NCBI GenBank assembly: GCA_023439045.1
Contig: JAEXOY010000041.1
Coordinates: 1 to 28,728, forward strand
DNA from: Bacillota bacterium
GTDB taxonomy: Bacteria > Bacillota > Clostridia > Acetivibrionales > DSM-1351
Direction: 5' to 3'
Length of the DNA stretch: 28,728 nucleotides
Below the pieces are notes generated by a model. It searched no databases. It was not told the DNA's origin and worked only from the letters and a program-made list of their open reading frames with translations. Both the position numbers and the translations under genes were made by a program. Each line of letters begins with the position of its first letter. Positions within the stretch are counted from its first letter, which is position 1. Below, piece by piece: positions 1 through 8,299 of this stretch.

Positions 1-86
1 TTCCCATACCGAACACAGCAGTTAAGCATCCTAGTGCCGATGATACTTGGTTGGAGACGACCTGGGAAAGTAGGAATCTGCCAGAT
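1..86 (+). rRNA. rrf: 5S ribosomal RNA, 3' part
   Basis: The window opens inside a 5S rRNA. The segment has the conserved run TTCCCATACCGAACACAGCA, then GTTAAGC, a GCCGATGATACTTGG-like arm and the closing GGGAAAGTAGG. The 5' part lies outside the window. The 3' end is placed near base 86, just before a terminator hairpin, so this is the end of an rRNA operon. Confidence 0.93.
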
Positions 87-92
87 TTATAT

Positions 93-126
93 CAAGACCT
101 CATGTTAATAGCATGGGGTTTTGTTT
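93..126 (+). terminator. rRNA operon terminator
   Basis: Directly after the 5S RNA, CCTCATG pairs with CATGGGG across a short AT loop (one G-U pair) and is followed by GTTTTGTTTG. This is a typical intrinsic terminator for the rRNA transcript. Confidence 0.7.
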
Positions 127-166
127 GTATATCTTAATAAGATTCAGTAAACAAAGAGTAGAAGAC

Positions 167-210
167 ATATATTGTGTTACAGAAGGTATATATGCTATGA
201 CACAATATAT
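167..210. repeat. 11-bp inverted repeat
   Basis: ATATATTGTGT at 167-177 is the exact reverse complement of ACACAATATAT at 200-210, with a 22-bp spacer. It sits between the rRNA terminator and the next terminator, with no gene overlapping. It has no U-tail. It could be a protein-binding site or chance in AT-rich DNA. Confidence 0.45.
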
Positions 211-245
211 ATAATGCTGTGATAGAAAACATATAAACGTAAAAT

Positions 246-293
246 AAAAATCCAGTAGTAAGTATTTCAAAGTGAACTTACTGCTGGATTTTT
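246..293 (-). terminator. bidirectional terminator behind the 34-aa gene
   Basis: AAAAATCCAG(T/C)AGTAAGT pairs with ACTTACTGCTGGATTTTT around a 10-bp loop, giving a very long stem flanked by A and T tracts. It ends the minus-strand transcript that carries the 34-aa peptide gene. Confidence 0.85.
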
Positions 294-349
294 GGCATTA
301 GAATATAATATTGTTTAATTGAAGAATTTAATCCTGAGTTAGATATAAG

Positions 350-454
350 TTAAACCCCTGTATCTGCTTTTGTATTCCTAGCGGCATTTTTTGCAGCCCG
401 AGCTTCCTTCTTTGTCATTTTAGGAGCCTTCTTTGAACTACCTTTATCACCCAT
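350..454 (-). CDS. 34-aa basic peptide, unknown function
   Basis: This small gene starts at an ATG preceded by a near-perfect ribosome site, GGAGGTGAT, five bases upstream of the start. A longer reading frame exists upstream (to base 613) but runs into the end of the carboxypeptidase gene and has no ribosome site, so the short form is chosen. The peptide starts MGDKGSSKKAP and is rich in Lys, Ala and Arg (KKEARAAKNAARNTKAD), so it is highly basic, probably helical, and has no signal peptide or Cys. It has its own likely promoter at 510-539 and a strong terminator at 246-293. Small Lys/Ala-rich peptides of this kind are, as far as I recall, annotated only as hypothetical in Clostridia; a nucleic-acid or ribosome-associated role would be a guess. 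Confidence 0.72.
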   Translation of the reverse strand: MGDKGSSKKAPKMTKKEARAAKNAARNTKADTGV

Positions 455-509
455 AATATCACCTCCACAAGAATTTTCTTTATGGAGAGTATTACCAAAT
501 ATTAACTTT

Positions 510-539
510 ATTATAACAAGGTAGCAGAGTACATATGAA
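510..539 (-). promoter_or_regulatory. likely SigA promoter for the 34-aa gene
   Basis: On the minus strand, TTCATA (534-539) and TATAAT (510-515) are separated by 18 bp. The site lies just beyond the stop of the carboxypeptidase gene and about 55 bases before the small gene. Confidence 0.5.
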
Positions 540-545
540 AAATAA

Positions 546-1898
546 TTATCTAATATATACTGTTCCCACTTTTTTATCATACCAATAGGAGTACTGCTTA
601 CTAATATTGACATCTAGCTGAGGAAGTAACTTTTGAGAAACCAACTTAAGGCTCAGATATTTTTTATTGTTAAAAACTACTGTATCTTGGAAGTTAATAT
701 CTGTAATTCTAAAAATACTCTTGGCATCTGTTATATCAATATAGCATTCATTGTTTAAAATAATAATGTCTGATAAAGGGCTGGTTAACTCATCTTTATA
801 GATTAGTGATATCTTGTTGGTTTTATCTAGACTTCCCTGTACTTGAAGTAGCTTTGCTAGCCTAAGAGGTACGTACTTGTTTTTTGACCATATTGATGAA
901 TACCTAGACCATTCAACTGGCTTGGTTATACTACGCTTTCCTCCTACTTCAATAGTGAATGCTGGAATATTGAGTACTGAGACCGCCCAATCCTTGAAGC
1001 CTGCTCCAGATAGAGAAGAGGAGGGGCTTACCAAAGAGTAACCTGTCACCTTTGAAAGCTCGTTTGCGAACTGCTTATCCCTCTTGAGTAGATCACCCTT
1101 TTGCCCATAATACCAGTAAATAATATCACCTGCTGCATGGTATGATACTGCCACATCAAAACCAAGATTTTCGCATAGTGCCTTAACGGCCAATGTCTCA
1201 GGTTGTGAAAATGGTTTATCTCCAGTAGCATACTTCTTGTTATACTCCCAGTTTATATCATAGTCATGATTGAGATTTACCTTATTTGCATTCCAGTAGT
1301 AACCGGGATTACTATCTACGCACACCTGTACCCCATCAGGGTTAACTAATGGCATAAAATAGAAGGATACTTTATTATTTAGAAGATCCTTTACATTTAC
1401 TCCGTCAAGGTTGCTGTTTTTACTAGAGTAAGATTCAAGTAAAAGCTGTATCTGATTTAATGATATTATTGTGCCAATATATTCTCTAGGATGATGAGTT
1501 GCATTAATAAATATTTTCAATGGCCCGTTGCCTACCTTGAGAACCGGAAGCTGACGGTTTTGTACTGAATAACCTGAATTAAATAGGTATGTAACGGAAG
1601 GATATTTCTTTCGGAACTCATTTAACCTATTTAGCGTGTCCTGATAAACATTCTTGCTTTTATATATTTCGCTAAAAGATTTTGAATATGTAATGTTGGG
1701 CGTAGTTAATGTATTAATATTTGCGGTGTTAGCAATATTAATGTTATCAGTATTATCATTATTGGATATATATAAGCTCTCAATGTTTACAGTGCTAGTA
1801 ATATTTAGGCTATCAGAATTTTCGGCGTTCACCAAGTTTTGATTTAAAGGTAATAACATAATAATTAGAATACTCACTATTCGTTTTATTGTTCTCAA
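546..1898 (-). CDS. secreted M14 zinc carboxypeptidase with C-terminal stalk-like domain
   Basis: This is a zinc metallopeptidase of the M14 family, whose bacterial members cleave peptides or the gamma-D-Glu-diamino acid bond of murein. The start is taken as TTG at 1898, because AGGGGGAC stands seven bases upstream and the product then begins with a proper signal peptide (MRTIKRIVSILIIMLLPL...NA, about residues 1-25). The frame is open further upstream but has no ribosome site. After the signal comes an Asn/Thr/Ile-rich spacer (about 26-70). The zinc ligands are H136 and E139 (HPRE) and H254 (VSYH); the catalytic Glu is E317 (TIEVGG). The last 80 residues resemble a copper-amine-oxidase-N/stalk domain (KKYLSLKLVSQKL, then WYDKKVGTVYI), which may hold the protein in the wall. 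The family call is firm; substrate specificity is inferred only. Confidence 0.88.
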   Translation of the reverse strand: MRTIKRIVSILIIMLLPLNQNLVNAENSDSLNITSTVNIESLYISNNDNTDNINIANTANINTLTTPNITYSKSFSEIYKSKNVYQDTLNRLNEFRKKYPSVTYLFNSGYSVQNRQLPVLKVGNGPLKIFINATHHPREYIGTIISLNQIQLLLESYSSKNSNLDGVNVKDLLNNKVSFYFMPLVNPDGVQVCVDSNPGYYWNANKVNLNHDYDINWEYNKKYATGDKPFSQPETLAVKALCENLGFDVAVSYHAAGDIIYWYYGQKGDLLKRDKQFANELSKVTGYSLVSPSSSLSGAGFKDWAVSVLNIPAFTIEVGGKRSITKPVEWSRYSSIWSKNKYVPLRLAKLLQVQGSLDKTNKISLIYKDELTSPLSDIIILNNECYIDITDAKSIFRITDINFQDTVVFNNKKYLSLKLVSQKLLPQLDVNISKQYSYWYDKKVGTVYIR

Positions 1899-1990
1899 TG
1901 TAGTCCCCCTATGTATATGAGCATTGTGTGTAAAATATCCATGGAGATATCCTACTTTTATCATATTAGCATAGGTATTAAATTTCAAGC

Positions 1991-2605
1991 TTAAAATATT
2001 ATATGTTTCCCTACAACACTGGATATTTCGACATTTATATATGCTGTACTTTCACTGCACATACACCCATCCATATACATTTTACAAGACTTATTTCTTG
2101 ACACTACAGATTTATCAATATAATTCTGGCTTGCAGTATCATTCATAATAATAGCTCTACCTTGAGCAGATATAGATCTAAATGAGTTTTTGCGGTGCTT
2201 CTGACGATACGATTCCATAATATATATATTTATATTGGGATTACACTTTATATTATCGAAAGTTTGGCAGTCGGAATTTATCATCATGTAAAAAAAGAGA
2301 ATATCTTCTTTAAAATCATAGCTGTACATAGCAGTTGAGGTGTGCGGTTCACCCGAAGCAGATACCGTGCCAACATTACAATAGATGTTATTTTTAAGTA
2401 CCTCCAGCATCTGATGCTGGTTTAGATATAAAAAACAGTTCTTAGAACATATCTCAGTTGTACCATTATTCCATATTGTTTTTGGGATATCGCTAACATC
2501 AGTTGGGCTTGGATTATTTTCTAGCATTGAATGTATTGGCGAGGTTGCTTTATTGTAAGGAATATATTGCTTTTTTCTTTCTGCGGGACGGGAGTGGTTT
2601 TCCAT
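1991..2605 (-). CDS. pyridoxamine 5'-phosphate oxidase-like flavin split-barrel protein
   Basis: The 204-aa product has the fold signature of PNPOx-like FMN-binding proteins: a central stretch NIYCNVGTVSASGEPHTSTAMY (split by a turn), then DILFFYMM, a DCQTFDNIKCNPNINIYI segment and ISAQGRAII. Family members bind FMN or a related cofactor and act as small reductases or cofactor-binding proteins. The first 50 residues are polar and look disordered. It contains about seven cysteines (for example ICSKNC and DGCMC), more than is usual for the family. It begins with ATG after AGAGGG and lies 92 bases upstream of the carboxypeptidase, so the two may be cotranscribed. No signal peptide is seen. The exact reaction cannot be told from sequence. 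Confidence 0.75.
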   Translation of the reverse strand: MENHSRPAERKKQYIPYNKATSPIHSMLENNPSPTDVSDIPKTIWNNGTTEICSKNCFLYLNQHQMLEVLKNNIYCNVGTVSASGEPHTSTAMYSYDFKEDILFFYMMINSDCQTFDNIKCNPNINIYIMESYRQKHRKNSFRSISAQGRAIIMNDTASQNYIDKSVVSRNKSCKMYMDGCMCSESTAYINVEISSVVGKHIIF

Positions 2606-2981
2606 GTCACAGACCCTCTCTTTAATTCATAGATATGTTTACTAATCATAGATTATGCTGAAGATCTCCTATTTGACAGTTATTTTATAAACTTTTAGAT
2701 TAAGCAGTATTTTTTCTGAGGGTTTTTGTAGGGTTATAGGTATTACATAATTTAAAATAGCGTAATAAAGCACGGTTTAGAATGCTATACTAGAACTTGT
2801 ACAGCTACTATATAGTTTAAAATAGCGTAGAAAAGCTCTGACCACCCGTATAATGGACAGAGCTTTTCAAGAGGATGTATAAAATATGATTAGAGGACTG
2901 ATTGTAAGTCCTTGAAAATGGCCTAAAACGGTGGATGGCATGTCAAAAGTAATATGCTTAAATAAGGATATCTTATTAAAA
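2606..2981. other. 376-bp gene-free stretch
   Basis: No open frame with a ribosome site is seen. It holds the upstream region of the split-barrel gene, a hairpin at 2832-2868, and two copies of the short direct repeat TTAAAATAGCGTA (near 2751 and 2815). Confidence 0.6.
2832..2868 (-). terminator. probable terminator of the 56-aa gene
   Basis: AAAAGCTCTG pairs with CAGAGCTTTT across a 17-base loop. It lies about 115 bases beyond the stop of the Cys-rich peptide gene. The T run on the minus strand is only four long, so strength is moderate. Confidence 0.5.
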
Positions 2982-3152
2982 CTACTCTTCAAAATTAGTA
3001 GAATGCTTAAGACAAGGGTGTTCATCCATCTCAAATAAGTCATTTACATTTAAACTAATGGATGCATATTTACATATGTACGATTTGTTTTCTTCACAGT
3101 AGGAACCGCCAGTGGTTGGATGGATATAGTTGCAATCTAAACAATGTAACAT
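2982..3152 (-). CDS. 56-aa Cys-rich peptide, possible metal-binding
   Basis: This short frame has ATG at 3152 preceded by AAGGAGGG at a good distance, one of the best ribosome sites in the window. The product begins MLHCLDCNYIHPTTGGSYC and ends HSTNFEE. Cysteines fall at 4, 7, 19, 27 and 47, with His at 3, 11, 45 and 50. The C4-x2-C7 knuckle followed by C19 and C27 could form a zinc or iron-sulfur site. The middle to C-terminal part is acidic. There is no signal peptide. It stands alone between two hairpins. I do not recognise the family. Confidence 0.62.
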   Translation of the reverse strand: MLHCLDCNYIHPTTGGSYCEENKSYICKYASISLNVNDLFEMDEHPCLKHSTNFEE

Positions 3153-3454
3153 AATAGAACCCTCCTTATTGATAATTATTTAACAAGTTATGTATTTATA
3201 ATAATACAATTTTGATAGAAATGCAAGAGTTATTTTAAATAATTGCATAAAATATTTTAAGTCATAAAATATCAGATATTAATGCACAATATTACAGTAA
3301 ATAAATTATTTTTTGAATTATTAAGTACAACCACTTGCAAATAATGTATAATTTCAAAATTATTAGATAAAAATAAGAACGACTTATTAGATATTAAAAT
3401 AAGGACGATTATTTATATATAAAATAAGGATGGTTATTTAGCTAGTAAAAGTAC
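3153..3454. other. gene-free AT-rich stretch upstream of the 56-aa gene
   Basis: About 300 bases of very AT-rich DNA between the Cys-rich peptide gene and the transketolase terminator. It should hold the promoter of the 56-aa gene, but I see no convincing -35/-10 pair. The only clear structure is the triple repeat at 3370-3440. Confidence 0.5.
3370..3440. repeat. three tandem 25-26 bp repeats
   Basis: AAAATAAGAACGACTTATTA (3370), AAAATAAGGACGATTATTTA (3396) and AAAATAAGGATGGTTATTTA (3421) follow one another with periods of 26 and 25 bp. Each copy has imperfect dyad symmetry (AATAAG...TTATT). The block lies between the transketolase terminator and the upstream region of the 56-aa gene. Confidence 0.7.
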
Positions 3455-3494
3455 CAAAAAAGCTCCGACAGCACATGATATGCTATCGGAGCTC
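3455..3494 (-). terminator. transketolase terminator
   Basis: On the minus strand AGCTCCGATAGC pairs with GCTGTCGGAGCT across a 9-base loop, and the stem is followed by TTTTTT. It lies 39 bases after the transketolase stop. Confidence 0.88.
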
Positions 3495-3532
3495 TTAAGA
3501 GGATTTATAAAACAGAGCGATAATAGTTTAGT

Positions 3533-5521
3533 TTATTTCCCTAATACTGCCATAGCCTTAGATACTATGTTTTCAGCAGTAAATCCGAAGTATGGGAATA
3601 ACTTATCAGCAGGGCCGGATGCACCGAATGTATCTATAGAAACAACATCTCCCTTGAGTCCAACATACTTGTGCCAGCCAAATGAAGATGCGGCTTCAAC
3701 AGCAACCCTTGCAGATACTGAAGAAGGAAGAACGCTCTCCTTGTATTCCTTTGACTGCTTTTCAAACAGTTCCCATGAAGGCATACTTACAACTCTTGCA
3801 TCAATACCTTTAGCCTGAAGTTCTTTGCCAGCTTCTAGAGTTTGGTGCACTTCAGAACCGGAAGCCATCAATATTATTTCTGGAGTAGCATTCTTGCTAT
3901 CTAGAAGTGTATAAGCTCCCTTAAGTGCTATCTTGCCGTCTATATCAAGTACTGGCAGGTTCTGACGTGTAAGTGCCAATGCAACAGGTGCATCTTCACT
4001 AGTAATAGCAGTGTACCAAGCAGCAGCTGTTTCATTTGCATCAGCAGGTCTCATAACGATAAAGTTAGGAATACTTCTAAGAGATGCAAGCTGTTCAATA
4101 GGCTGATGAGTAGGTCCATCTTCGCCAACACCGATACTGTCATGAGTTAGTACATAAGTTACTGGAACCTTCATAAGAGCTGATAATCTCATAGCGCCCT
4201 TCATATAGTCACTGAATACGAAGAAGGTTGCACAATATAGCTTAAGACCACCGTAAACTTGCATTCCGTTAGCGATAGCTGCCATTGCATGTTCTCTAAC
4301 TCCAAAGTGGAGGTTTCTACCTGAATAATTATTTGTCAAGAAATCTCCTGCACCCTTCATAACAGTCTTGTTTGAAGGACCAAGGTCAGCTGAACCACCA
4401 ACCATATTTGGAATCTTAGCTGCAAGATAGTTTATCAAGTCACCTGATACTGCTCTTGTAGCATTTGCCTTTTTGTCAAACTTCCAGAAATCTTCATCTG
4501 CAAGTAATGATTCTTTGATATCCTGGTTGTGCCACATATCCCATTCAGCAGCTAGTCCTGAGTATTCAGCCTTGTAAGAAGCAAAAAGCTTATTCCATGT
4601 ATCTTCTGCAGCTTGTCCTGCAGCCATTATTTCATTCATATGAGATGCAACTTCGTCTGATACTGCGAAGTCTGAATCCTTAGGTATTCCTAGGAATTCC
4701 TTTGTAATTCCAAGACATTCAGCTCCTAATGGTTCTCCATGAACAGAAGCGCTGCACGCTTTTGGTGAACCGTAACCGATTTGTGTTTTTACTATAACTA
4801 TTGATGGTGCAGAAGTATCCTTCTTGGCAGCATCTAAAGCAGCATTTATAGAATCTAGGTCATTTCCGTCTTCTACCGTGAGAACCTGCCAGCCATATGC
4901 TTCAAATCTCTTTGCAACATCTTCAGCAAATGCTATGGAGGTATCTCCTTCAATAGTTATATTGTTGCTATCATATAATAATATAAGCTTGCCGAGCTTA
5001 AGAGTTCCTGCGAGAGAAACAGCTTCACAAGCTACGCCTTCCATGAGACAGCCGTCTCCGCAAAGAACATAAGTATAGTTGTCTACAATGTTGTACCCTG
5101 GCTTGTTAAACTTAGTAGCTAGAAATTCTTCTGCCATAGCCATACCAACACCGTTTGCGATACCTTGTCCTAGAGGGCCAGTAGTAATTTCAACACCTGC
5201 AGTATGCTTGTACTCAGGGTGTCCAGGGGTCTTACTTCCAAATTGTCTAAAGTTCTTGAGATCCTCTATTGAAACATCATATCCAAAGAGGTGAAGTAGT
5301 GAGTAGAGCATTGCAGAACCATGTCCCGCTGATAATATGAAACGGTCTCTGTTTGACCAGTCTGGGTTCTTAGCATTATGCTTTAAATGCTTTGCCCAAA
5401 CAGAATATGCTATTGGAGCAGCACCCAATGGTAATCCAGGATGTCCGGAATTGGCTTTTTGTACTGCTTCAGCAGCGAGAACTCTAATGGTATTCACACA
5501 TGCTGTATCAATTTTGTTCAT
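3533..5521 (-). CDS. tkt: transketolase
   Basis: Transketolase moves a two-carbon ketol unit between sugar phosphates in the non-oxidative pentose phosphate pathway, using thiamine diphosphate and Mg2+ in the cytoplasm. At 662 aa it has the usual single-chain length. The N-terminal PP domain shows SGHPG (H27), AGHGSA (H67), PGHPE (H101) and the cofactor motif GDG (155-157) to NN (186-187). The Pyr domain has FGVREHAM, with the catalytic Glu, and VLTHDSIGVGEDGPTHQP. The start ATG follows AGGAGG at eight bases. It is monocistronic, with its own terminator at 3455-3494. In an organism that ferments xylan this enzyme joins pentose and hexose metabolism. Confidence 0.97.
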   Translation of the reverse strand: MNKIDTACVNTIRVLAAEAVQKANSGHPGLPLGAAPIAYSVWAKHLKHNAKNPDWSNRDRFILSAGHGSAMLYSLLHLFGYDVSIEDLKNFRQFGSKTPGHPEYKHTAGVEITTGPLGQGIANGVGMAMAEEFLATKFNKPGYNIVDNYTYVLCGDGCLMEGVACEAVSLAGTLKLGKLILLYDSNNITIEGDTSIAFAEDVAKRFEAYGWQVLTVEDGNDLDSINAALDAAKKDTSAPSIVIVKTQIGYGSPKACSASVHGEPLGAECLGITKEFLGIPKDSDFAVSDEVASHMNEIMAAGQAAEDTWNKLFASYKAEYSGLAAEWDMWHNQDIKESLLADEDFWKFDKKANATRAVSGDLINYLAAKIPNMVGGSADLGPSNKTVMKGAGDFLTNNYSGRNLHFGVREHAMAAIANGMQVYGGLKLYCATFFVFSDYMKGAMRLSALMKVPVTYVLTHDSIGVGEDGPTHQPIEQLASLRSIPNFIVMRPADANETAAAWYTAITSEDAPVALALTRQNLPVLDIDGKIALKGAYTLLDSKNATPEIILMASGSEVHQTLEAGKELQAKGIDARVVSMPSWELFEKQSKEYKESVLPSSVSARVAVEAASSFGWHKYVGLKGDVVSIDTFGASGPADKLFPYFGFTAENIVSKAMAVLGK

Positions 5522-5747
5522 TTCGTTCCTCCTAACATGTCTTTTTCTACATTTATCATACTAACACAAATATCCAATAAATAAAGCAATATTTTTAAAA
5601 GTGTAATATAATAATAACATTTTTCAAAATAATGCTAATACCATTAAATATTTTTAGGTGTTTTAGACAATTAGCACCAAAGTATGATATTTGAAGGGCT
5701 ATATTATTATTTTTAGTATATACAAATAGTAAACAAAAATCAAAAAT
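5522..5747. other. gene-free AT-rich region upstream of transketolase
   Basis: This AT-rich spacer separates the transketolase start from the GH94 terminator. It should contain the tkt promoter. Several TATAAT-like stretches exist on the minus strand, but none has a good -35 at the right spacing, so I do not name one. Confidence 0.5.
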
Positions 5748-5796
5748 AAAAAAGCTTATCCTTAAATAATTATAATTTAGAATAAGCTTTTTTATT
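5748..5796 (-). terminator. GH94 gene terminator, symmetrical
   Basis: AAAAAAGCTTAT pairs with ATAAGCTTTTTT around a 22-base AT loop. A and T tracts flank both sides, so it can work in either direction. It lies 54 bases past the GH94 stop codon. Confidence 0.85.
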
Positions 5797-5849
5797 TTTA
5801 TATATTTGAGTGGAGGGGTACGCTAGTTTATTATTAACACCTAATAATA

Positions 5850-8282
5850 CTATTCCATAACAGCCAATATCTCATTATTTTGTGCTAGACTCTCGAAATC
5901 AACAAAACGGCCATCAATTCTTGTCCCATTAACAATAAGATATTTGACACCCTTCTGTATACCATTTTTATTGTCAACAGTGATATTTAGAGTTTTACCT
6001 CTCCAAATCTTTTTAATTGTGAACTGCTTCCAATCAGAAGGAATACAGGGATTTATACTTATGCCATCATAATCAGGGTGCAGGCCAAGAATGCCGTCCA
6101 CCATTGATACCATAACAGTAGAGGCAGTTCCTGTCAGCCAGTGAACATGAGCACGACCGTGGTGCTGTGCATCTAGACCTTCGGTAGCCTGTCCGTGTAC
6201 ATATGGCTCAAGCTTTCTAATCTCGGCATGGTCATTCATGGAGGCAGGATTACATTCGGTAAAGTACTTATATGCACGATTGCCGTTACCCATCATTGTT
6301 TCAGCTAAGATTATCCAACCCTGAGGTTGTGAGAAAATACCTGCGTTTTCCTTGGTACAGGCATTGAAAAGAATCATTCTTGCAACGGGTAGTCCATAGG
6401 TTTTAAACGGTGGGTAGAACAGCATTACACCATGATCGGTATTTAGCTTTTGATGTACTGTATCAAGAATTTTCTTTGCCTGTTCTCCCTTTGCAGCACC
6501 ACTTATTACAGCCCAGGATTGTGGATTTAGCCAAGTGCTCGCCTCTTTATTGTGCTTTGACCCTATAGTGTAACCATCTTCCGTAAAGCCACGCACAAAC
6601 TGGTCTTCTTCAAATGCATACTTGTTGAAGGCCCATAACAAACCTCCTAAATGACTATCAATCCATTCTATATCATCGGTATTACCCTTTTTGTGTGCAA
6701 ACTCACGGAAAATTTCCAGTGCATAGTATAGCTGGAATGCCACAAACATGGATTCGCCCTGTTCTCCAAGGCGCAAGCAGTCATTCCAATCTGCATGAAG
6801 CCCAGCAGGGAAACCATGTAAACCTTGTCTGTCAAGGCTGAACTGTATTGCCTGCTTCAAATGTGTATAGACAGTGGCAGTTCCCATATCAGAATAAGGT
6901 ATTTCCTCGTCAATAAAGCTCCAATCTCCGCTTTCCTTTATGTATTTGATAACAGTTGGGAACAGCCACAGGGCGTCGTCGGCTCTGTAGAATGGGTGCC
7001 CAGTCTGGCGGCCATACTCTGGGTCATCAGGTGTGGGCTCATATCCTGGATTGTGATCAAACTTGACTAATGGGAGGCCGCCCCCGTTGGATACCTGGGC
7101 GGAGAGCATCAGCCAGAGACGCTCTTTAGCAAGAGCTGGGTCCAAGTGTATAATACCTTGGATATCCTGTACTGTATCTCTATAGCCAAGTCCGTTTCTC
7201 AAGCCGCAGTACTGGAAGGACGCAGCTCTTGACCAGAAGTATGTAATAAAGCACTGATAAGCGTTCCATACGTTGACCATGTTATCAAAGTTGGGGTCAG
7301 GTGTTTTGACATTGAGACTTTCAAGCTTGGTATGCCAAAAGGCTTTTAATTCATTGAGCTCTGATGCCACTATTTTGTCTGCATTGTGCTCATATTTCGA
7401 TATAACTTCGTCCGCAGTAGCCTGGTTTCCGCCGCCTAATATAAAGGTAAAGGATTTTGTCTCTCCCGGCTGTAGGCTCATGTCAATTTGCAGCACTCCG
7501 CAGCTGTTTCCATTGTAGGCCTCAGAATTTTGGCATTTACCTGCAACTACTGACGCAGGATTTGAGTAGTTTCTATAATTACCTATAAATACGTCTCTAT
7601 CTCCATCAAAAGCAGAAACCTTTTGCCCTGCTAATCCAAAATATCTGCAAATGGATTCTCCCATCAGGTCGCAGGTACCATCTGTTCTAGCAGACGCCTC
7701 AGAGCCGTTTTCATTTATTACTTGTAATATATTTTTGCCCTTGAAGTAGGTCTTATTAATAAACATGGAATACTGAAGGTTAACAGTATCATTCTCGTAG
7801 TGCGGATGGTTTGTAAATTCGCATGCACCAAACACAGATATATCTCTCTTAACATCCGAGCTGTTTTTTATAGTTACATGCCAAACTTCGTAACTCTTAT
7901 CCAATGGAACATAGTAGGTAGTTGAAGCAGCTATTGATTTGTATCGAGAAGAAATTACAGTATATGCGGTACCATGGTGACATTCACTAGTAAACTGTTC
8001 AATGGGCTTACAGACTGGTTGCCAAGAACAGGACCAGTAATCATCGTCAGAATTGTCTCTTAAATATACATATCTACCAGGCTGATCATTTGACATTGTG
8101 TTAAATCTAAACCTAATAAGTCTTCCCGATGCACCTGACTTAATAAAGCTATAACCGGTTGCATTATTTGAAATAATCGCCCCGTACTCAACTGAGCCGA
8201 GATAATTTGCCCAAGGAGCAGGGGTGTCAGGCCTTGTAATAACATATTCCTTATTGGCTTCATCAAAATAACCGTATCTCAT
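5850..8282 (-). CDS. GH94 disaccharide phosphorylase (cellobiose phosphorylase-like)
   Basis: GH94 enzymes split a beta-glucoside with inorganic phosphate, giving alpha-glucose 1-phosphate plus the acceptor sugar and so saving ATP inside the cell. The 810-aa length is typical of cellobiose phosphorylases. The N-terminus MRYGYFDEANKEYVITRPD with PWANYLG is the family's opening motif. Later come GLGYRDTVQD (364-373), the catalytic-Asp block GLHADWNDCL (494-503) and HVHWLTGTAS near the end. No signal peptide is present, as expected for a cytoplasmic enzyme. ATG follows GAAAGGAT. Upstream are an extended -10 promoter and a CelR-like palindrome. Specificity is not certain: the central GHPFYRADDALWLFPTV and C-terminal segments differ from my memory of cellobiose phosphorylases, and a laminaribiose or other beta-glucoside phosphorylase is possible. 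Confidence 0.9.
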   Translation of the reverse strand: MRYGYFDEANKEYVITRPDTPAPWANYLGSVEYGAIISNNATGYSFIKSGASGRLIRFRFNTMSNDQPGRYVYLRDNSDDDYWSCSWQPVCKPIEQFTSECHHGTAYTVISSRYKSIAASTTYYVPLDKSYEVWHVTIKNSSDVKRDISVFGACEFTNHPHYENDTVNLQYSMFINKTYFKGKNILQVINENGSEASARTDGTCDLMGESICRYFGLAGQKVSAFDGDRDVFIGNYRNYSNPASVVAGKCQNSEAYNGNSCGVLQIDMSLQPGETKSFTFILGGGNQATADEVISKYEHNADKIVASELNELKAFWHTKLESLNVKTPDPNFDNMVNVWNAYQCFITYFWSRAASFQYCGLRNGLGYRDTVQDIQGIIHLDPALAKERLWLMLSAQVSNGGGLPLVKFDHNPGYEPTPDDPEYGRQTGHPFYRADDALWLFPTVIKYIKESGDWSFIDEEIPYSDMGTATVYTHLKQAIQFSLDRQGLHGFPAGLHADWNDCLRLGEQGESMFVAFQLYYALEIFREFAHKKGNTDDIEWIDSHLGGLLWAFNKYAFEEDQFVRGFTEDGYTIGSKHNKEASTWLNPQSWAVISGAAKGEQAKKILDTVHQKLNTDHGVMLFYPPFKTYGLPVARMILFNACTKENAGIFSQPQGWIILAETMMGNGNRAYKYFTECNPASMNDHAEIRKLEPYVHGQATEGLDAQHHGRAHVHWLTGTASTVMVSMVDGILGLHPDYDGISINPCIPSDWKQFTIKKIWRGKTLNITVDNKNGIQKGVKYLIVNGTRIDGRFVDFESLAQNNEILAVME

Positions 8283-8299
8283 AGATAGTATCCTTTCAT

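Noticed and set aside
455..613. N-terminal extension of the 34-aa gene up to base 613
   Set aside because: It overlaps the end of the carboxypeptidase gene and a promoter, and has no ribosome site. The internal ATG has GGAGGTGAT.
2751..2836. Two copies of TTAAAATAGCGTA as a regulatory element
   Set aside because: Only about 13 bases, AT-rich, one of them beside a terminator hairpin. It is recorded under the gene-free stretch but is not strong enough for a separate claim.
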